In this document: in pieces, positions 1-5,713 of the stretch
How the letters are laid out: each line of letters opens with the position of its first letter
Position numbering within the stretch: position 1 is the stretch's first letter
Source of the DNA: an uncultured Peptococcaceae bacterium
GTDB lineage: Bacteria > Bacillota > Dehalobacteriia > UBA4068 > JAAVYR01
Direction: 5' to 3'
Length of the DNA: 5,713 bases
Assembly (NCBI GenBank): GCA_949739465.1
Contig: CATIYQ010000127.1
Coordinates: 1 to 5,713, forward strand
Program-made: the position numbers and the translations under genes
Notes under the pieces: model-generated
Told to the model about the DNA's origin: nothing
The model's input: only the letters and a program-made list of their open reading frames with translations
Database searches by the model: none

Positions 1-342
1 CCTGATGAATACGACTTGATTATTACGGGGGACTTGGGACAAGTGGGACATGCCATCACCAAAGAGCTGTTAGAGCAAAAGGGTATTGTCTTAAATGATA
101 GTCAGTTTGTCGATTGCGGGCTGTTGATTTATGATAGAGAGAACCAGCCGGTATTTTCTGGTGGGAGCGGCTGTGGCTGCTGCGCCAGCGTTCTTTACGG
201 TCATTTTCGTAAGCGGCTCTTGGAGGGTGAGCTGAAAAAGATTTTTGTGGTCGCCACCGGGGCTTTGATGTCTCCCTTGTCCTATCAGCAAAAAGAAACC
301 ATTCCTGCCATTGCGCACGGCGTGGTGTTAGAGGGAAAGTAG
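1..342 (+). CDS. spoVAD: Stage V sporulation protein AD, C-terminal part (5' end outside window)
   Basis: This is the last 113 codons of a reading frame already open at base 1 and ending in TAG at 340-342. The visible part contains TGDLGQVGHAI, VDCGLLIYD, GGSGCGCCASV and ATGALMSPLSYQQKE, which match the conserved C-terminal half of SpoVAD. Family knowledge: SpoVAD is a thiolase-fold protein of about 340 residues that binds dipicolinic acid (DPA). It works with the SpoVA membrane proteins to load DPA into the developing spore, and it is not a working thiolase. About two thirds of the protein lies upstream of the window. The TTG at codon 6 is not a start, because the homology continues through it to the window edge. 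spoVAE follows after 12 bases. Expression is expected from a forespore (sigma-G type) promoter upstream, which is not visible here. Confidence 0.95.
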   Translation, partial: PDEYDLIITGDLGQVGHAITKELLEQKGIVLNDSQFVDCGLLIYDRENQPVFSGGSGCGCCASVLYGHFRKRLLEGELKKIFVVATGALMSPLSYQQKETIPAIAHGVVLEGK

Positions 343-346
343 GAGG
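341..346 (+). promoter_or_regulatory. Ribosome binding site that sets the spoVAE start
   Basis: A consensus AGGAGG overlaps the last two bases of the spoVAD stop codon and lies 8 bases before the ATG at 355. It decides the start. The in-frame GTG at 346 begins inside this Shine-Dalgarno sequence and cannot be the initiation codon. The close spacing suggests translational coupling with spoVAD. Confidence 0.8.
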
Positions 347-354
347 TGGATATA

Positions 355-714
355 ATGGATATGACCACAATCATTTGGGCGTTTCTGGTTGGCGGCGTTA
401 TTTGCGTCATTGGGCAGCTGCTGCTGGATGTGTTAAAATTAACGCCTGCTCACGCTATGTGCGTTTTAGTGGTGGCAGGGGCAATCTTAGGCGGCTTCGG
501 TATCTATGACCAATTGGTAGAACTGGCGGGTGCAGGAGCGTCGGTGCCTATTTCCAGCTTTGGTAATTCTCTCTTAAAAGGGGCGTTGGAGGAAATCGAG
601 GTTCATGGATTAATCGGTGTGATTACGGGGATTTTTTCTATGACCAGTGCGGGGATTTCCGCTGCCATTATTTTCAGCTTTATCGGTGCGCTTATCTTTA
701 AGCCCAGGAATTAG
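355..714 (+). CDS. spoVAE: Stage V sporulation protein AE, small membrane protein
   Basis: This is a 119-residue hydrophobic protein starting at ATG 355. It carries the family signatures GQLLLDVLKLTPAH (about residues 20-33), GAGASVPISSFGNSL (59-73) and a C-terminal FKPR (115-118). Hydrophobic stretches at about 6-24, 33-51 and 86-114 are likely membrane segments. Length and motifs match the short SpoVAE (also called SpoVAEb) of spore formers. In the family it is part of the SpoVA complex in the inner spore membrane, which takes up DPA and its Ca2+ chelate during sporulation and releases them on germination. It sits directly after spoVAD in the usual order and looks intact. The next gene, priA, is unrelated, so this is probably the end of the spoVA operon. 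Confidence 0.95.
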   Translation: MDMTTIIWAFLVGGVICVIGQLLLDVLKLTPAHAMCVLVVAGAILGGFGIYDQLVELAGAGASVPISSFGNSLLKGALEEIEVHGLIGVITGIFSMTSAGISAAIIFSFIGALIFKPRN

Positions 715-718
715 CAGC

Positions 719-760
719 GGAAATCAGAAAGGGAAAAGGGCAGATTTTCTTTTTGTTTTG
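719..760 (+). terminator. Possible weak intrinsic terminator after spoVAE
   Basis: GGAAATC at 719-725 can pair with GATTTTC at 743-749 (seven pairs, one of them G-U, loop of 17 bases). This is followed by a T-rich run from 750 to 759 broken once by G. An alternative pairing of AGAAAG (726-731) with TTTTCT (745-750) is also possible. The position, just after the sporulation genes and before a housekeeping cluster, suits a terminator. The stem is A/T-rich and short, so the call rests mainly on the T-tract and context. Confidence 0.4.
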
Positions 761-769
761 TGGTACAAT
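761..769 (+). promoter_or_regulatory. Candidate extended -10 promoter for priA operon
   Basis: TGGTACAAT matches the extended -10 form TGnTATAAT of housekeeping sigma-A promoters, with one mismatch in the hexamer. No good -35 box lies 16-18 bases upstream (the area around 741-746 reads CAGATT), which is tolerable for an extended -10. Transcription would start near 776, giving a leader of about 25 bases before the priA ATG. A GTAC direct/inverted pair (763-766 and 771-774) overlaps the hexamer and may be chance. Confidence 0.5.
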
Positions 770-800
770 AGTACAAAATAAAAGGGGAAGGAAGGCTACC

Positions 801-3032
801 ATGACAGAAAACGCTTATCCGCAATATGCTGCTATTATCGTTAATCGCGCGGTCAAAGCAGTGGACAAAATCTTTCATTATCATATTCCTTCCCATTTAC
901 AGCCTATTGTTTCTACGGGCATGATTGTCAAAATTCCTTTTGGCAGAGAAATATTAGAAGGCATTATTGTAGATTTTGTGACAACGCCTGAGGTAGAACA
1001 GGAAAGGGTCAAGGATATTCTGGAGTGTGTTTCAGAGAAACCGCTTTTTAATAAAGAACTAATCGCCCTTTCTCATTGGATAAGCGAGCGGTATCTTTGT
1101 CCCTGGGTCACAGCAATGCAGGCAATGCTCCCGGCGGGACTTCGTCTCACCGGGAAGTTGCCCCAATCTGCGTTCCGTTATCGTTTATACAAAACAGATC
1201 TTTTGGATTCAGTAAAGGGCAGTAAGCGAGGACAGGTGCGGGATTATCTGTCTGTCCATGATGGCGCGCTCCTTTCTGATGTGCTGGCAGAGACGGGCGT
1301 CAAAGAAAATATTATTCAAACATTGGTCAAGTTGGGTGCGGTGCGAAAAGTGGGAGAGACTGTTTGGCAGCATCAGGCGGATGGTACCCAATGGCAAAAC
1401 CAACGAGAACTAACGCCTTTGCAGGAAAAAGCTATGGCGGAAATTTTAACCGGCTGGCAAAAGGATGGTAAGCCTGTCCTGCTCCATGGCGTAACAGGCA
1501 GTGGCAAAACAGAGATTTACTTACGGTTATTGCAACATTTTGTAGCCCAGGGCAAGCAAGGCATTTTCCTGGTGCCGGAAATCGCCCTCACTCCTCAAAT
1601 GGTGGATTATGTAAAAAGCCGTATTGGCGTGCCTATTGCCGTCTTACATAGCGGGCTTACCGGGGCGGAGCGGCGGGAGGCGTGGCAGGGTATCGCCCAA
1701 GGCGTCTATCAGGTGGTGATTGGTGCGCGGTCGGCGGTTTTTGCCCCTGCGCCCAATTTAGGCATTATCATCGTGGATGAAGAACATGAAACCAGTTATA
1801 AGCAGGAGCAAGCGCCTCGTTTTCACGGCAGAGAGGTGGCGCGAGAGCGTTGCCGTCTGCAAAAGGGACTGTTGGTATTAGGCAGTGCTACGCCGTCTCT
1901 AGATAGTTATGCCCAATGCCAAAAAGGGGAATATCATCTGGTCGAGCTTGCCCAGCGGGTTCATGCCCAGCCTTTGCCCCAAGTAGATGTTGTGGATATG
2001 CGGGAAGAATTGCGTCGCGGCAATCGTTCTATCTTTAGTGACGCATTAGCGGAAGGGGTAACAGCTGCCCTGGATAGAGGGGAGCAAGTGTTGCTTTTCT
2101 TAAATCGTCGGGGCTATCATACCTTTGTTTCTTGTCGCGCTTGCGGGCAGGTATTAGAGTGTCCCCATTGTTCTGTGTCTCTGTCTTATCACGCCTATGA
2201 TAACAAGGTAAAATGTCACTATTGCGGCTATCAGGGAGACGTGCCGTCTCACTGTCCCCATTGCGGAAGTGCTGCCATCCGTCAGTTTGGCGCAGGCACC
2301 CAGCGAGTAGCGGAGGAAGTGATGAAACGGTGGGCTCATGCAAGGGTGGCGCGGCTGGATAGAGATGTGACATCGGTGCGGGGCAACCATGAAAAGATAT
2401 ACCGTCAGATGTTGGAGAAAAAAATTGATATTTTAGTGGGGACTCAAATGATTGTGAAGGGCTTGGATTTTCCTGCCGTTTCCTTCGTTGGGGTCATCGC
2501 CGCGGATACCTCTCTCAATGTGCCGGATATCTGGGCGGGAGAGCGGACCTTCCAGCTATTGACTCAAGTAGCGGGACGAGCCGGCAGGAAAGATACGCCT
2601 GGTCATGTGGTGGTACAGACCTATCGCCCTGACCATTGGATTATTCGTTGCGCGGCGCAGCAGGACTATGGCGCATTCTATGAACAGGAAATGGACCGAA
2701 GGGAAATTGCTGCTTATCCGCCTTTTGTGTCGTTAATACGCCTGGTGCTAAGCGGTACGGAAAAATTAACGTTGCAGGCGGCGGGAGAGAAACTAAAAGG
2801 TTATTTGCAGCAATGTCAGCCCCAAGGTTTTAGTGGCAGTCTCTTGGGTCCTACCGTTGCTCCTATGGAGAAAATCAAAGACCGTTACCGTATGCAAATG
2901 ATTTTAAAGGGAGCGGAAGAAGACCTGCTGCGGCAGTGGGCGCGGCAAGCAACAGAACAATTTCAGCGAGAGCAGCCCATGGCGAAAAAAATCTTGCTGA
3001 CGGTAGATGTAGACCCGCTGTCTATGGTGTGA
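801..3032 (+). CDS. priA: Primosomal protein N' / replication restart helicase PriA
   Basis: This is a 743-residue SF2 DNA helicase that recognises stalled or abandoned replication forks, unwinds 3'-to-5' and starts reloading of the replicative helicase. Order of parts: N-terminal 3'-DNA-binding domain (about 1-105), winged-helix region (about 106-195), then the helicase core. Walker A is GVTGSGKT (230-237, Lys236), motif II is DEEH (326-329) and motif III is GSATPS (361-366). The PriA-specific zinc module inserted in the core has eight cysteines in four pairs (445/448, 454/457, 472/475, 485/488), which bind two Zn ions in the family. Motif V is GTQMIVKGLDF (547-557), and motif VI is QVAGRAGR (589-596). 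A C-terminal domain follows. Length is normal (Escherichia coli 732, Bacillus subtilis 805). ATG 801 is chosen because GGAAGG (790-795) precedes it and the family N-terminus (YAAIIVNRAV) follows. An upstream in-frame TTG at 753 lies in the promoter region. All catalytic motifs are intact. Confidence 0.97.
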   Translation: MTENAYPQYAAIIVNRAVKAVDKIFHYHIPSHLQPIVSTGMIVKIPFGREILEGIIVDFVTTPEVEQERVKDILECVSEKPLFNKELIALSHWISERYLCPWVTAMQAMLPAGLRLTGKLPQSAFRYRLYKTDLLDSVKGSKRGQVRDYLSVHDGALLSDVLAETGVKENIIQTLVKLGAVRKVGETVWQHQADGTQWQNQRELTPLQEKAMAEILTGWQKDGKPVLLHGVTGSGKTEIYLRLLQHFVAQGKQGIFLVPEIALTPQMVDYVKSRIGVPIAVLHSGLTGAERREAWQGIAQGVYQVVIGARSAVFAPAPNLGIIIVDEEHETSYKQEQAPRFHGREVARERCRLQKGLLVLGSATPSLDSYAQCQKGEYHLVELAQRVHAQPLPQVDVVDMREELRRGNRSIFSDALAEGVTAALDRGEQVLLFLNRRGYHTFVSCRACGQVLECPHCSVSLSYHAYDNKVKCHYCGYQGDVPSHCPHCGSAAIRQFGAGTQRVAEEVMKRWAHARVARLDRDVTSVRGNHEKIYRQMLEKKIDILVGTQMIVKGLDFPAVSFVGVIAADTSLNVPDIWAGERTFQLLTQVAGRAGRKDTPGHVVVQTYRPDHWIIRCAAQQDYGAFYEQEMDRREIAAYPPFVSLIRLVLSGTEKLTLQAAGEKLKGYLQQCQPQGFSGSLLGPTVAPMEKIKDRYRMQMILKGAEEDLLRQWARQATEQFQREQPMAKKILLTVDVDPLSMV

Positions 3033-3095
3033 TAAAATAATAAATATTAAGATAGAAACAGAAATCAGGTAAAAGCGTATGTGTGGTTTATTTGC

Positions 3096-3102
3096 AAGGA
3101 GG
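3096..3102 (+). promoter_or_regulatory. Strong ribosome binding site that sets the def start
   Basis: AAGGAGG lies 9 bases before the GTG at 3112. It falls inside the 11-codon extension that would follow from the upstream ATG at 3079, which itself has only a poor Shine-Dalgarno (CAGGTAAAAG). This favours the GTG start for peptide deformylase. Confidence 0.8.
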
Positions 3103-3111
3103 AAGAAACGG

Positions 3112-3564
3112 GTGTATCAAATCGTATGTATCGGCGACCCAATTTTAAGAGAAAAAGCAGTGGAAGTAAGACGGTTTAACGAAAACTTGCATCAACTATT
3201 AGATGAAATGAAAGAAACTCTTTATGATGCTGACGGCGTGGGGCTTGCTGCGCCTCAAGTTGGTATTTCTAAACAAGTGGTTATTGTTGATATTGGAGAC
3301 GAACATGGTCTTATTGAGCTTATCAACCCGAAAATCACTGCTTCAGAAGGCGTGGAAGAAGATGTGGAAGGGTGCCTTAGCGTGCCAGGGAAAAGCGGTA
3401 TCGTGAAACGCGCCAAAAAGGTGACGGTAGCAGCTCAGGACAGAAACGGCAATGCTTTTACCATAGCGGGCGAAGGGTTGCTGGCGCGGGCTTTTCAGCA
3501 TGAAATTGACCACCTAAAAGGCGTTTTGTATGTAGATATTATGGAACGGGAAGTAGAGGAATAG
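3112..3564 (+). CDS. def: Peptide deformylase
   Basis: This 150-residue metalloenzyme removes the formyl group from the N-terminal Met of nascent proteins at the ribosome exit. All three family motifs are intact: motif 1 GVGLAAPQ (42-49), motif 2 EGCLSVP (86-92, metal ligand Cys88) and motif 3 HEIDH (130-134, ligands His130 and His134, catalytic Glu131). The ligand set is that of the Fe2+/Zn2+ enzyme. The short C-terminus after HEIDHLKGVLYVD suggests the compact form common in Clostridia. With GTG 3112 the protein begins MYQIVCIGDPILRE, like other deformylases. The ATG at 3079 would add MCGLFARRKKR, a basic tail with no family support, though it cannot be excluded. The gap from priA is 79 bases of A/T-rich DNA. 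fmt begins 3 bases after the stop, so the two are co-translated and act at opposite ends of the same formylation cycle. Confidence 0.96.
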   Translation: MYQIVCIGDPILREKAVEVRRFNENLHQLLDEMKETLYDADGVGLAAPQVGISKQVVIVDIGDEHGLIELINPKITASEGVEEDVEGCLSVPGKSGIVKRAKKVTVAAQDRNGNAFTIAGEGLLARAFQHEIDHLKGVLYVDIMEREVEE

Positions 3565-3567
3565 TCT

Positions 3568-4512
3568 ATGCGTATTGTCTATATGGGAAGTCCTGATTTT
3601 GCCGTGAGACCCCTAGAAGCGTTGATTGGAGCGGGACATGAAATTGCTGCTGTCATCACTCAGCCGGACAGACCGAAGGGCCGTGGCGGCAAGGTGCAGT
3701 TTACGCCGGTAAAAGACGCAGCCCTTGCTCATAACTTGCCTATTATGCAGCCTGCTCGTGTGAATGAAGCGGAAGTGGTGGCGGAAATTGCCGCCTTAAA
3801 ACCTGATATTTTAGTGGTGGTTGCCTTTGGACAACTACTGAAAAAGCCTTTATTGGAATTAGCTCCTTATGGTGCGGTAAATATTCACGGTTCCCTTTTA
3901 CCTTATTACCGAGGCGCTGCACCCATTCATTGGGCGCTCATCAATGGAGAAAAAGAAACGGGCGTCACCATCATGTATATGGACGAGGGTATGGATACGG
4001 GGGATATGATTGCCAGTATGCAAATGCCTATTTTTGATAATTATAATGTCGGCGATGTTTACGAAAAATTATCTGATATGGGCGCAGAGCTGCTCCTGCA
4101 ATCTCTCCATGATATGAAGATAGGCGTTGCTCGACGAACGCCTCAAAACCATGCTATTGCTACTTATGCGCCCTTACTGAAAAAGGAGCATGAAGAAATC
4201 CATTGGGAAAGGACAGCAGAGGAAGTCCATAACCATATCCGCGGTATGTATCCTTTTCCTACGGTGCATACCATATACGGAGGCAAGCGGCTGAAAGTCG
4301 GTGCGTCTGCCGTCGGCACAGAAACCATGAGCGGAAATCCCGGCGAAGTGTTGGCTGTGGATAAGGAAAAGGGCATCTTGGTGGCTTGCGGCAAAGGTAA
4401 TGTATGGCTCAAGCTGGTACAGCCTGAAGGGAAGAAAATGATGTCCGCCCAAGATTTCATTCGCGGTTATGGCATAAAGCAGGGTGACCGCTTGGAAAGT
4501 GGAAAAAATTAA
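3568..4512 (+). CDS. fmt: Methionyl-tRNA formyltransferase
   Basis: This 314-residue cytosolic enzyme transfers a formyl group from 10-formyltetrahydrofolate to the amino group of Met-tRNAi, producing the initiator tRNA for translation. The N-terminal Rossmann-type domain opens with MRIVYMGSPDFAV. The loop QPDRPKGRGGKVQFTPVK (32-49) corresponds to the family's tRNA-recognition insertion. The catalytic triad is visible as Asn105 and His107 in NIHGSLLPYYRGAAPI, and Asp143 in MDEGMDTGDM. The C-terminal beta-barrel domain (about 205-314), which contacts the acceptor stem, is complete and includes the typical RGMYPFPT. Length is normal (E. coli 315). ATG 3568 follows GAGGA at 3556-3560 with a 7-base spacer inside the end of def, indicating coupling. 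No anomalies seen. Confidence 0.97.
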   Translation: MRIVYMGSPDFAVRPLEALIGAGHEIAAVITQPDRPKGRGGKVQFTPVKDAALAHNLPIMQPARVNEAEVVAEIAALKPDILVVVAFGQLLKKPLLELAPYGAVNIHGSLLPYYRGAAPIHWALINGEKETGVTIMYMDEGMDTGDMIASMQMPIFDNYNVGDVYEKLSDMGAELLLQSLHDMKIGVARRTPQNHAIATYAPLLKKEHEEIHWERTAEEVHNHIRGMYPFPTVHTIYGGKRLKVGASAVGTETMSGNPGEVLAVDKEKGILVACGKGNVWLKLVQPEGKKMMSAQDFIRGYGIKQGDRLESGKN

Positions 4513-4575
4513 GCATTTGTTCAGCTTTATTACGTAAAATTAGAGTAAGGGAATAAAGAAAGACAGAAAGAATTT

Positions 4576-4584
4576 GAGGTGAGG
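4576..4584 (+). promoter_or_regulatory. Ribosome binding site for the zinc peptidase gene
   Basis: GAGGTGAGG ends 3 bases before ATG 4588, with its GAGGTGA core at a spacing of 5. The in-frame GTG at 4579 is part of this motif and is therefore not the start. The 75-base gap after fmt (4513-4587) is A/T-rich. I see no convincing terminator or promoter in it, so read-through from fmt is the simplest reading. Confidence 0.65.
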
Positions 4585-4587
4585 AAC

Positions 4588-5280
4588 ATGTTTTATTTTG
4601 ACCCCACATATTTATTGTTGATTCCTGGCATTTTGCTGGCGCTGTGGGCGCAGAGTAAGGTGCAAATCACATTTAATAAATATAGCAGAGTGCCGGCAAA
4701 TTCCGGGGCGTCTGCCGCGACTGTTGCCAGAAGTATTTTAGATTATAATGGGCTTAGCGACGTACCGGTGGAAATGGTGCGTGGGCATTTAACCGACCAC
4801 TATGACCCCTCCGCTAAGGTGCTCAGGCTTTCGGAAAGCGTCTACAACAGCTCCTCTATTGCGGCTATCGGCGTTGCAGCTCACGAAGCGGGGCATGCCA
4901 TTCAGCATCAGGTAGACTATGTGCCACTGAAGGTTCGTTCTATGTTGGTTCCGGTGGCGCAGTTGGGCAGCAATGCCTCCTGGTTTTTGATTTTATTGGG
5001 CATTATTATGGCAAATCAAACCATGGCCCAATTCGGTGTGATTTTATTTTCTGCTGCTGTATTATTCCAATTGGTTACCCTACCGGTAGAATACAATGCC
5101 TCTTCTCGGGCGTTGGTAGTGCTGGAAGGCGGCGGATATTTGGCAAGGGATGAAGTAGGCGGCGCAAAAAAAGTGTTAAACGCCGCAGCTCTTACCTATC
5201 TTGCAGCAGCTATTGTAGGCATTTTGCAATTGGTACGGTTGCTGATTTTAACCAGAATGTATGGCGGTAATGATGATTAA
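4588..5280 (+). CDS. YugP-like membrane zinc metallopeptidase (Zn_peptidase_2 family)
   Basis: This 230-residue integral membrane protein has the zinc-protease motif HEAGH (99-103: ligands His99 and His103, catalytic Glu100) in the context GVAAHEAGHAIQHQ. Glu168 in LPVEYNASSRAL is the likely third zinc ligand. Predicted membrane segments are about 6-22, 131-147, 149-166 and 199-221, with the region containing HEAGH between the first and second. This layout, the N-terminal FDPTYLLLIPGI and the downstream NASSRA match the YugP / DUF-type zinc peptidase family of Bacillota (Pfam Zn_peptidase_2). Substrate and role are not established; membrane protein processing or quality control is a guess. 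It lies between fmt and rsmB, a position seen in other Bacillota. Its last codons overlap the start of rsmB. Family assignment is firm, function open. Confidence 0.9.
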   Translation: MFYFDPTYLLLIPGILLALWAQSKVQITFNKYSRVPANSGASAATVARSILDYNGLSDVPVEMVRGHLTDHYDPSAKVLRLSESVYNSSSIAAIGVAAHEAGHAIQHQVDYVPLKVRSMLVPVAQLGSNASWFLILLGIIMANQTMAQFGVILFSAAVLFQLVTLPVEYNASSRALVVLEGGGYLARDEVGGAKKVLNAAALTYLAAAIVGILQLVRLLILTRMYGGNDD

Positions 5281-5713
5281 AAAAACGAATAGAAACAGAA
5301 AATCTCAGCAAAGGCAAAAACAGCAAAAGACCTTGCCTCAATCGGCAAGAAATGTTGCGCTCCAGGTGTTGCTTGCCACGGAGCGGCAGGACGCTTATGC
5401 CAATTTAGCCTTAAACCGCCTTTTATCTCAGGTGGCGTTTGCCCCTTGTGATAAAAACTTAACCACTCAATTAGTCTATGGTACGCTACGTTTTCAGGGT
5501 ACCATAGACTTTTTGCTGTCTCAGGTACTAAAAAAAGATTTCGCTCAAGTAGAGGATTATTTGCGGTGGATATTGCGGCTGGCAGTTTATCAAATGTTCT
5601 ATCTGGATAAAGTGCCTGTTCACGCCATTATTAATGAGGCTTGTGAACAGGCAAAGGTATTGGGGCATCAGGGACAGGTGAATTTCGTCAATGGTGTGCT
5701 GCGGAACCTGGAC
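5270..5713 (+). CDS. rsmB: 16S rRNA (cytosine-967-C5) methyltransferase RsmB, N-terminal part (3' end outside window)
   Basis: 148 codons are visible and the frame is open at the right edge. Residues from about 28 match the NusB-like N-terminal domain of RsmB/Sun: ARNVALQVLLATE, YANLALNRLL, LVYGTLR, LRLAVYQMFYLDKVPVHAIINEA and FVNGVLRNL. The catalytic SAM-dependent methyltransferase domain lies beyond the window. The full enzyme methylates C967 of 16S rRNA before 30S assembly. The start is uncertain: in-frame ATGs occur at 5261, 5270 and 5273. 5270 or 5273 is preferred because they overlap the end of the peptidase gene (stop 5278-5280) and follow GGCGG at 5263-5267. All imply translational coupling. 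The first 25 or so residues are rich in Lys, Gln, Arg and Asn and probably disordered. DUF116 and other genes sometimes found before rsmB are absent here. Confidence 0.92.
   Translation, partial: MMIKKTNRNRKSQQRQKQQKTLPQSARNVALQVLLATERQDAYANLALNRLLSQVAFAPCDKNLTTQLVYGTLRFQGTIDFLLSQVLKKDFAQVEDYLRWILRLAVYQMFYLDKVPVHAIINEACEQAKVLGHQGQVNFVNGVLRNLD
5473..5514 (+). repeat. Perfect 12-bp inverted repeat plus T-tract inside rsmB
   Basis: AGTCTATGGTAC (5473-5484) and its exact reverse complement GTACCATAGACT (5499-5510) flank a 14-base loop, followed directly by TTTT (five T including the last stem base). On the + strand this has the shape of an intrinsic terminator. On the - strand no U-tract would follow. 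It lies wholly within coding sequence for LVYGTLRFQGTIDFLL. The stem has only 5 G/C of 12, so termination would be moderate at best. Function is unproven; the repeat itself is certain. Confidence 0.75.

Noticed and set aside
346..354. GTG start for spoVAE at 346
   Set aside because: The codon begins within the AGGAGG Shine-Dalgarno sequence; ATG 355 is correctly spaced and gives the family N-terminus.
56..370. Minus-strand open frames opposite spoVAD
   Set aside because: They lie opposite a clearly conserved gene, have low-complexity translations with no recognisable motif, and no start signals.
753..800. TTG start for priA at 753, adding 16 residues
   Set aside because: It lies in the T-tract and upstream of the predicted transcription start, has no ribosome binding site, and the added residues do not resemble PriA.
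711..896. Minus-strand 61-codon frame across the spoVAE-priA gap
   Set aside because: It overlaps the priA start and the promoter region, has no plausible ribosome binding site and resembles no known family.
2035..2390. Minus-strand frames opposite the PriA zinc module
   Set aside because: Shadow frames of a conserved cysteine-rich coding stretch.
3033..3095. Terminator or promoter between priA and def
   Set aside because: The stretch is A/T-rich but contains no stem with a T-tract and no paired -35 and -10 elements I can defend.
3224..3406. Plus-strand 60-codon frame inside def
   Set aside because: It is an out-of-frame reading of the deformylase gene with no independent start signal.
4164..4460. 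Minus-strand frames opposite the fmt C-terminal domain
   Set aside because: Both are shadows of fmt, without start signals or recognisable domains.
4528..4540. Palindrome TTACGTAA in the fmt-peptidase gap as an operator
   Set aside because: Only 8 bases are symmetrical, the symmetry stops at once on both sides, and this size is expected by chance in A/T-rich DNA.
4517..4546. Promoter between fmt and the peptidase gene (TTGTTC, 18 bases, TAGAGT)
   Set aside because: The -10 has two mismatches at positions that matter, and the better TAAAAT at 4535 has no -35 at the right distance; operon read-through is simpler.

Overview
The window is about 5.7 kb of bacterial chromosome with moderate GC content. 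Every gene lies on the + strand and there is almost no non-coding DNA. It suggests an endospore-forming member of the Bacillota (Firmicutes). The left end carries spoVAD and spoVAE, which are found only in spore formers, and the rest is the conserved Gram-positive priA-def-fmt-rsmB housekeeping cluster. An origin in Clostridia or Negativicutes fits the gene order, but that is inference and I cannot name a genus.

Layout. Positions 1-342 are the 3' end of spoVAD and 355-714 are spoVAE, together the tail of a spoVA operon for dipicolinic acid uptake into the forespore. A short T-rich intergenic stretch (715-800) looks like a weak terminator overlapping an extended -10 promoter. From 801 a second, housekeeping transcription unit begins: priA (801-3032, replication restart helicase), def (3112-3564, peptide deformylase), fmt (3568-4512, Met-tRNAi formyltransferase), a YugP-type membrane zinc peptidase (4588-5280) and the start of rsmB (from about 5270, 16S rRNA m5C967 methyltransferase), which runs off the right edge. 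No stretch over 300 bases lacks a gene. I found no tRNA, rRNA, CRISPR array, insertion sequence or riboswitch.

How the genes fit together. Fmt adds the formyl group to initiator Met-tRNA and Def removes it from nascent proteins, so the 3-bp-spaced def-fmt pair covers both ends of the N-formylmethionine cycle. RsmB modifies the ribosome and PriA restarts stalled replication forks. The membrane peptidase has no firmly assigned role but repeatedly travels with this cluster in Bacillota.

This is a mostly ordinary region. The least explained signal is a perfect 12-bp inverted repeat followed by five T residues inside the rsmB reading frame (5473-5514), which resembles an intrinsic terminator. I do not see a new biological system here.
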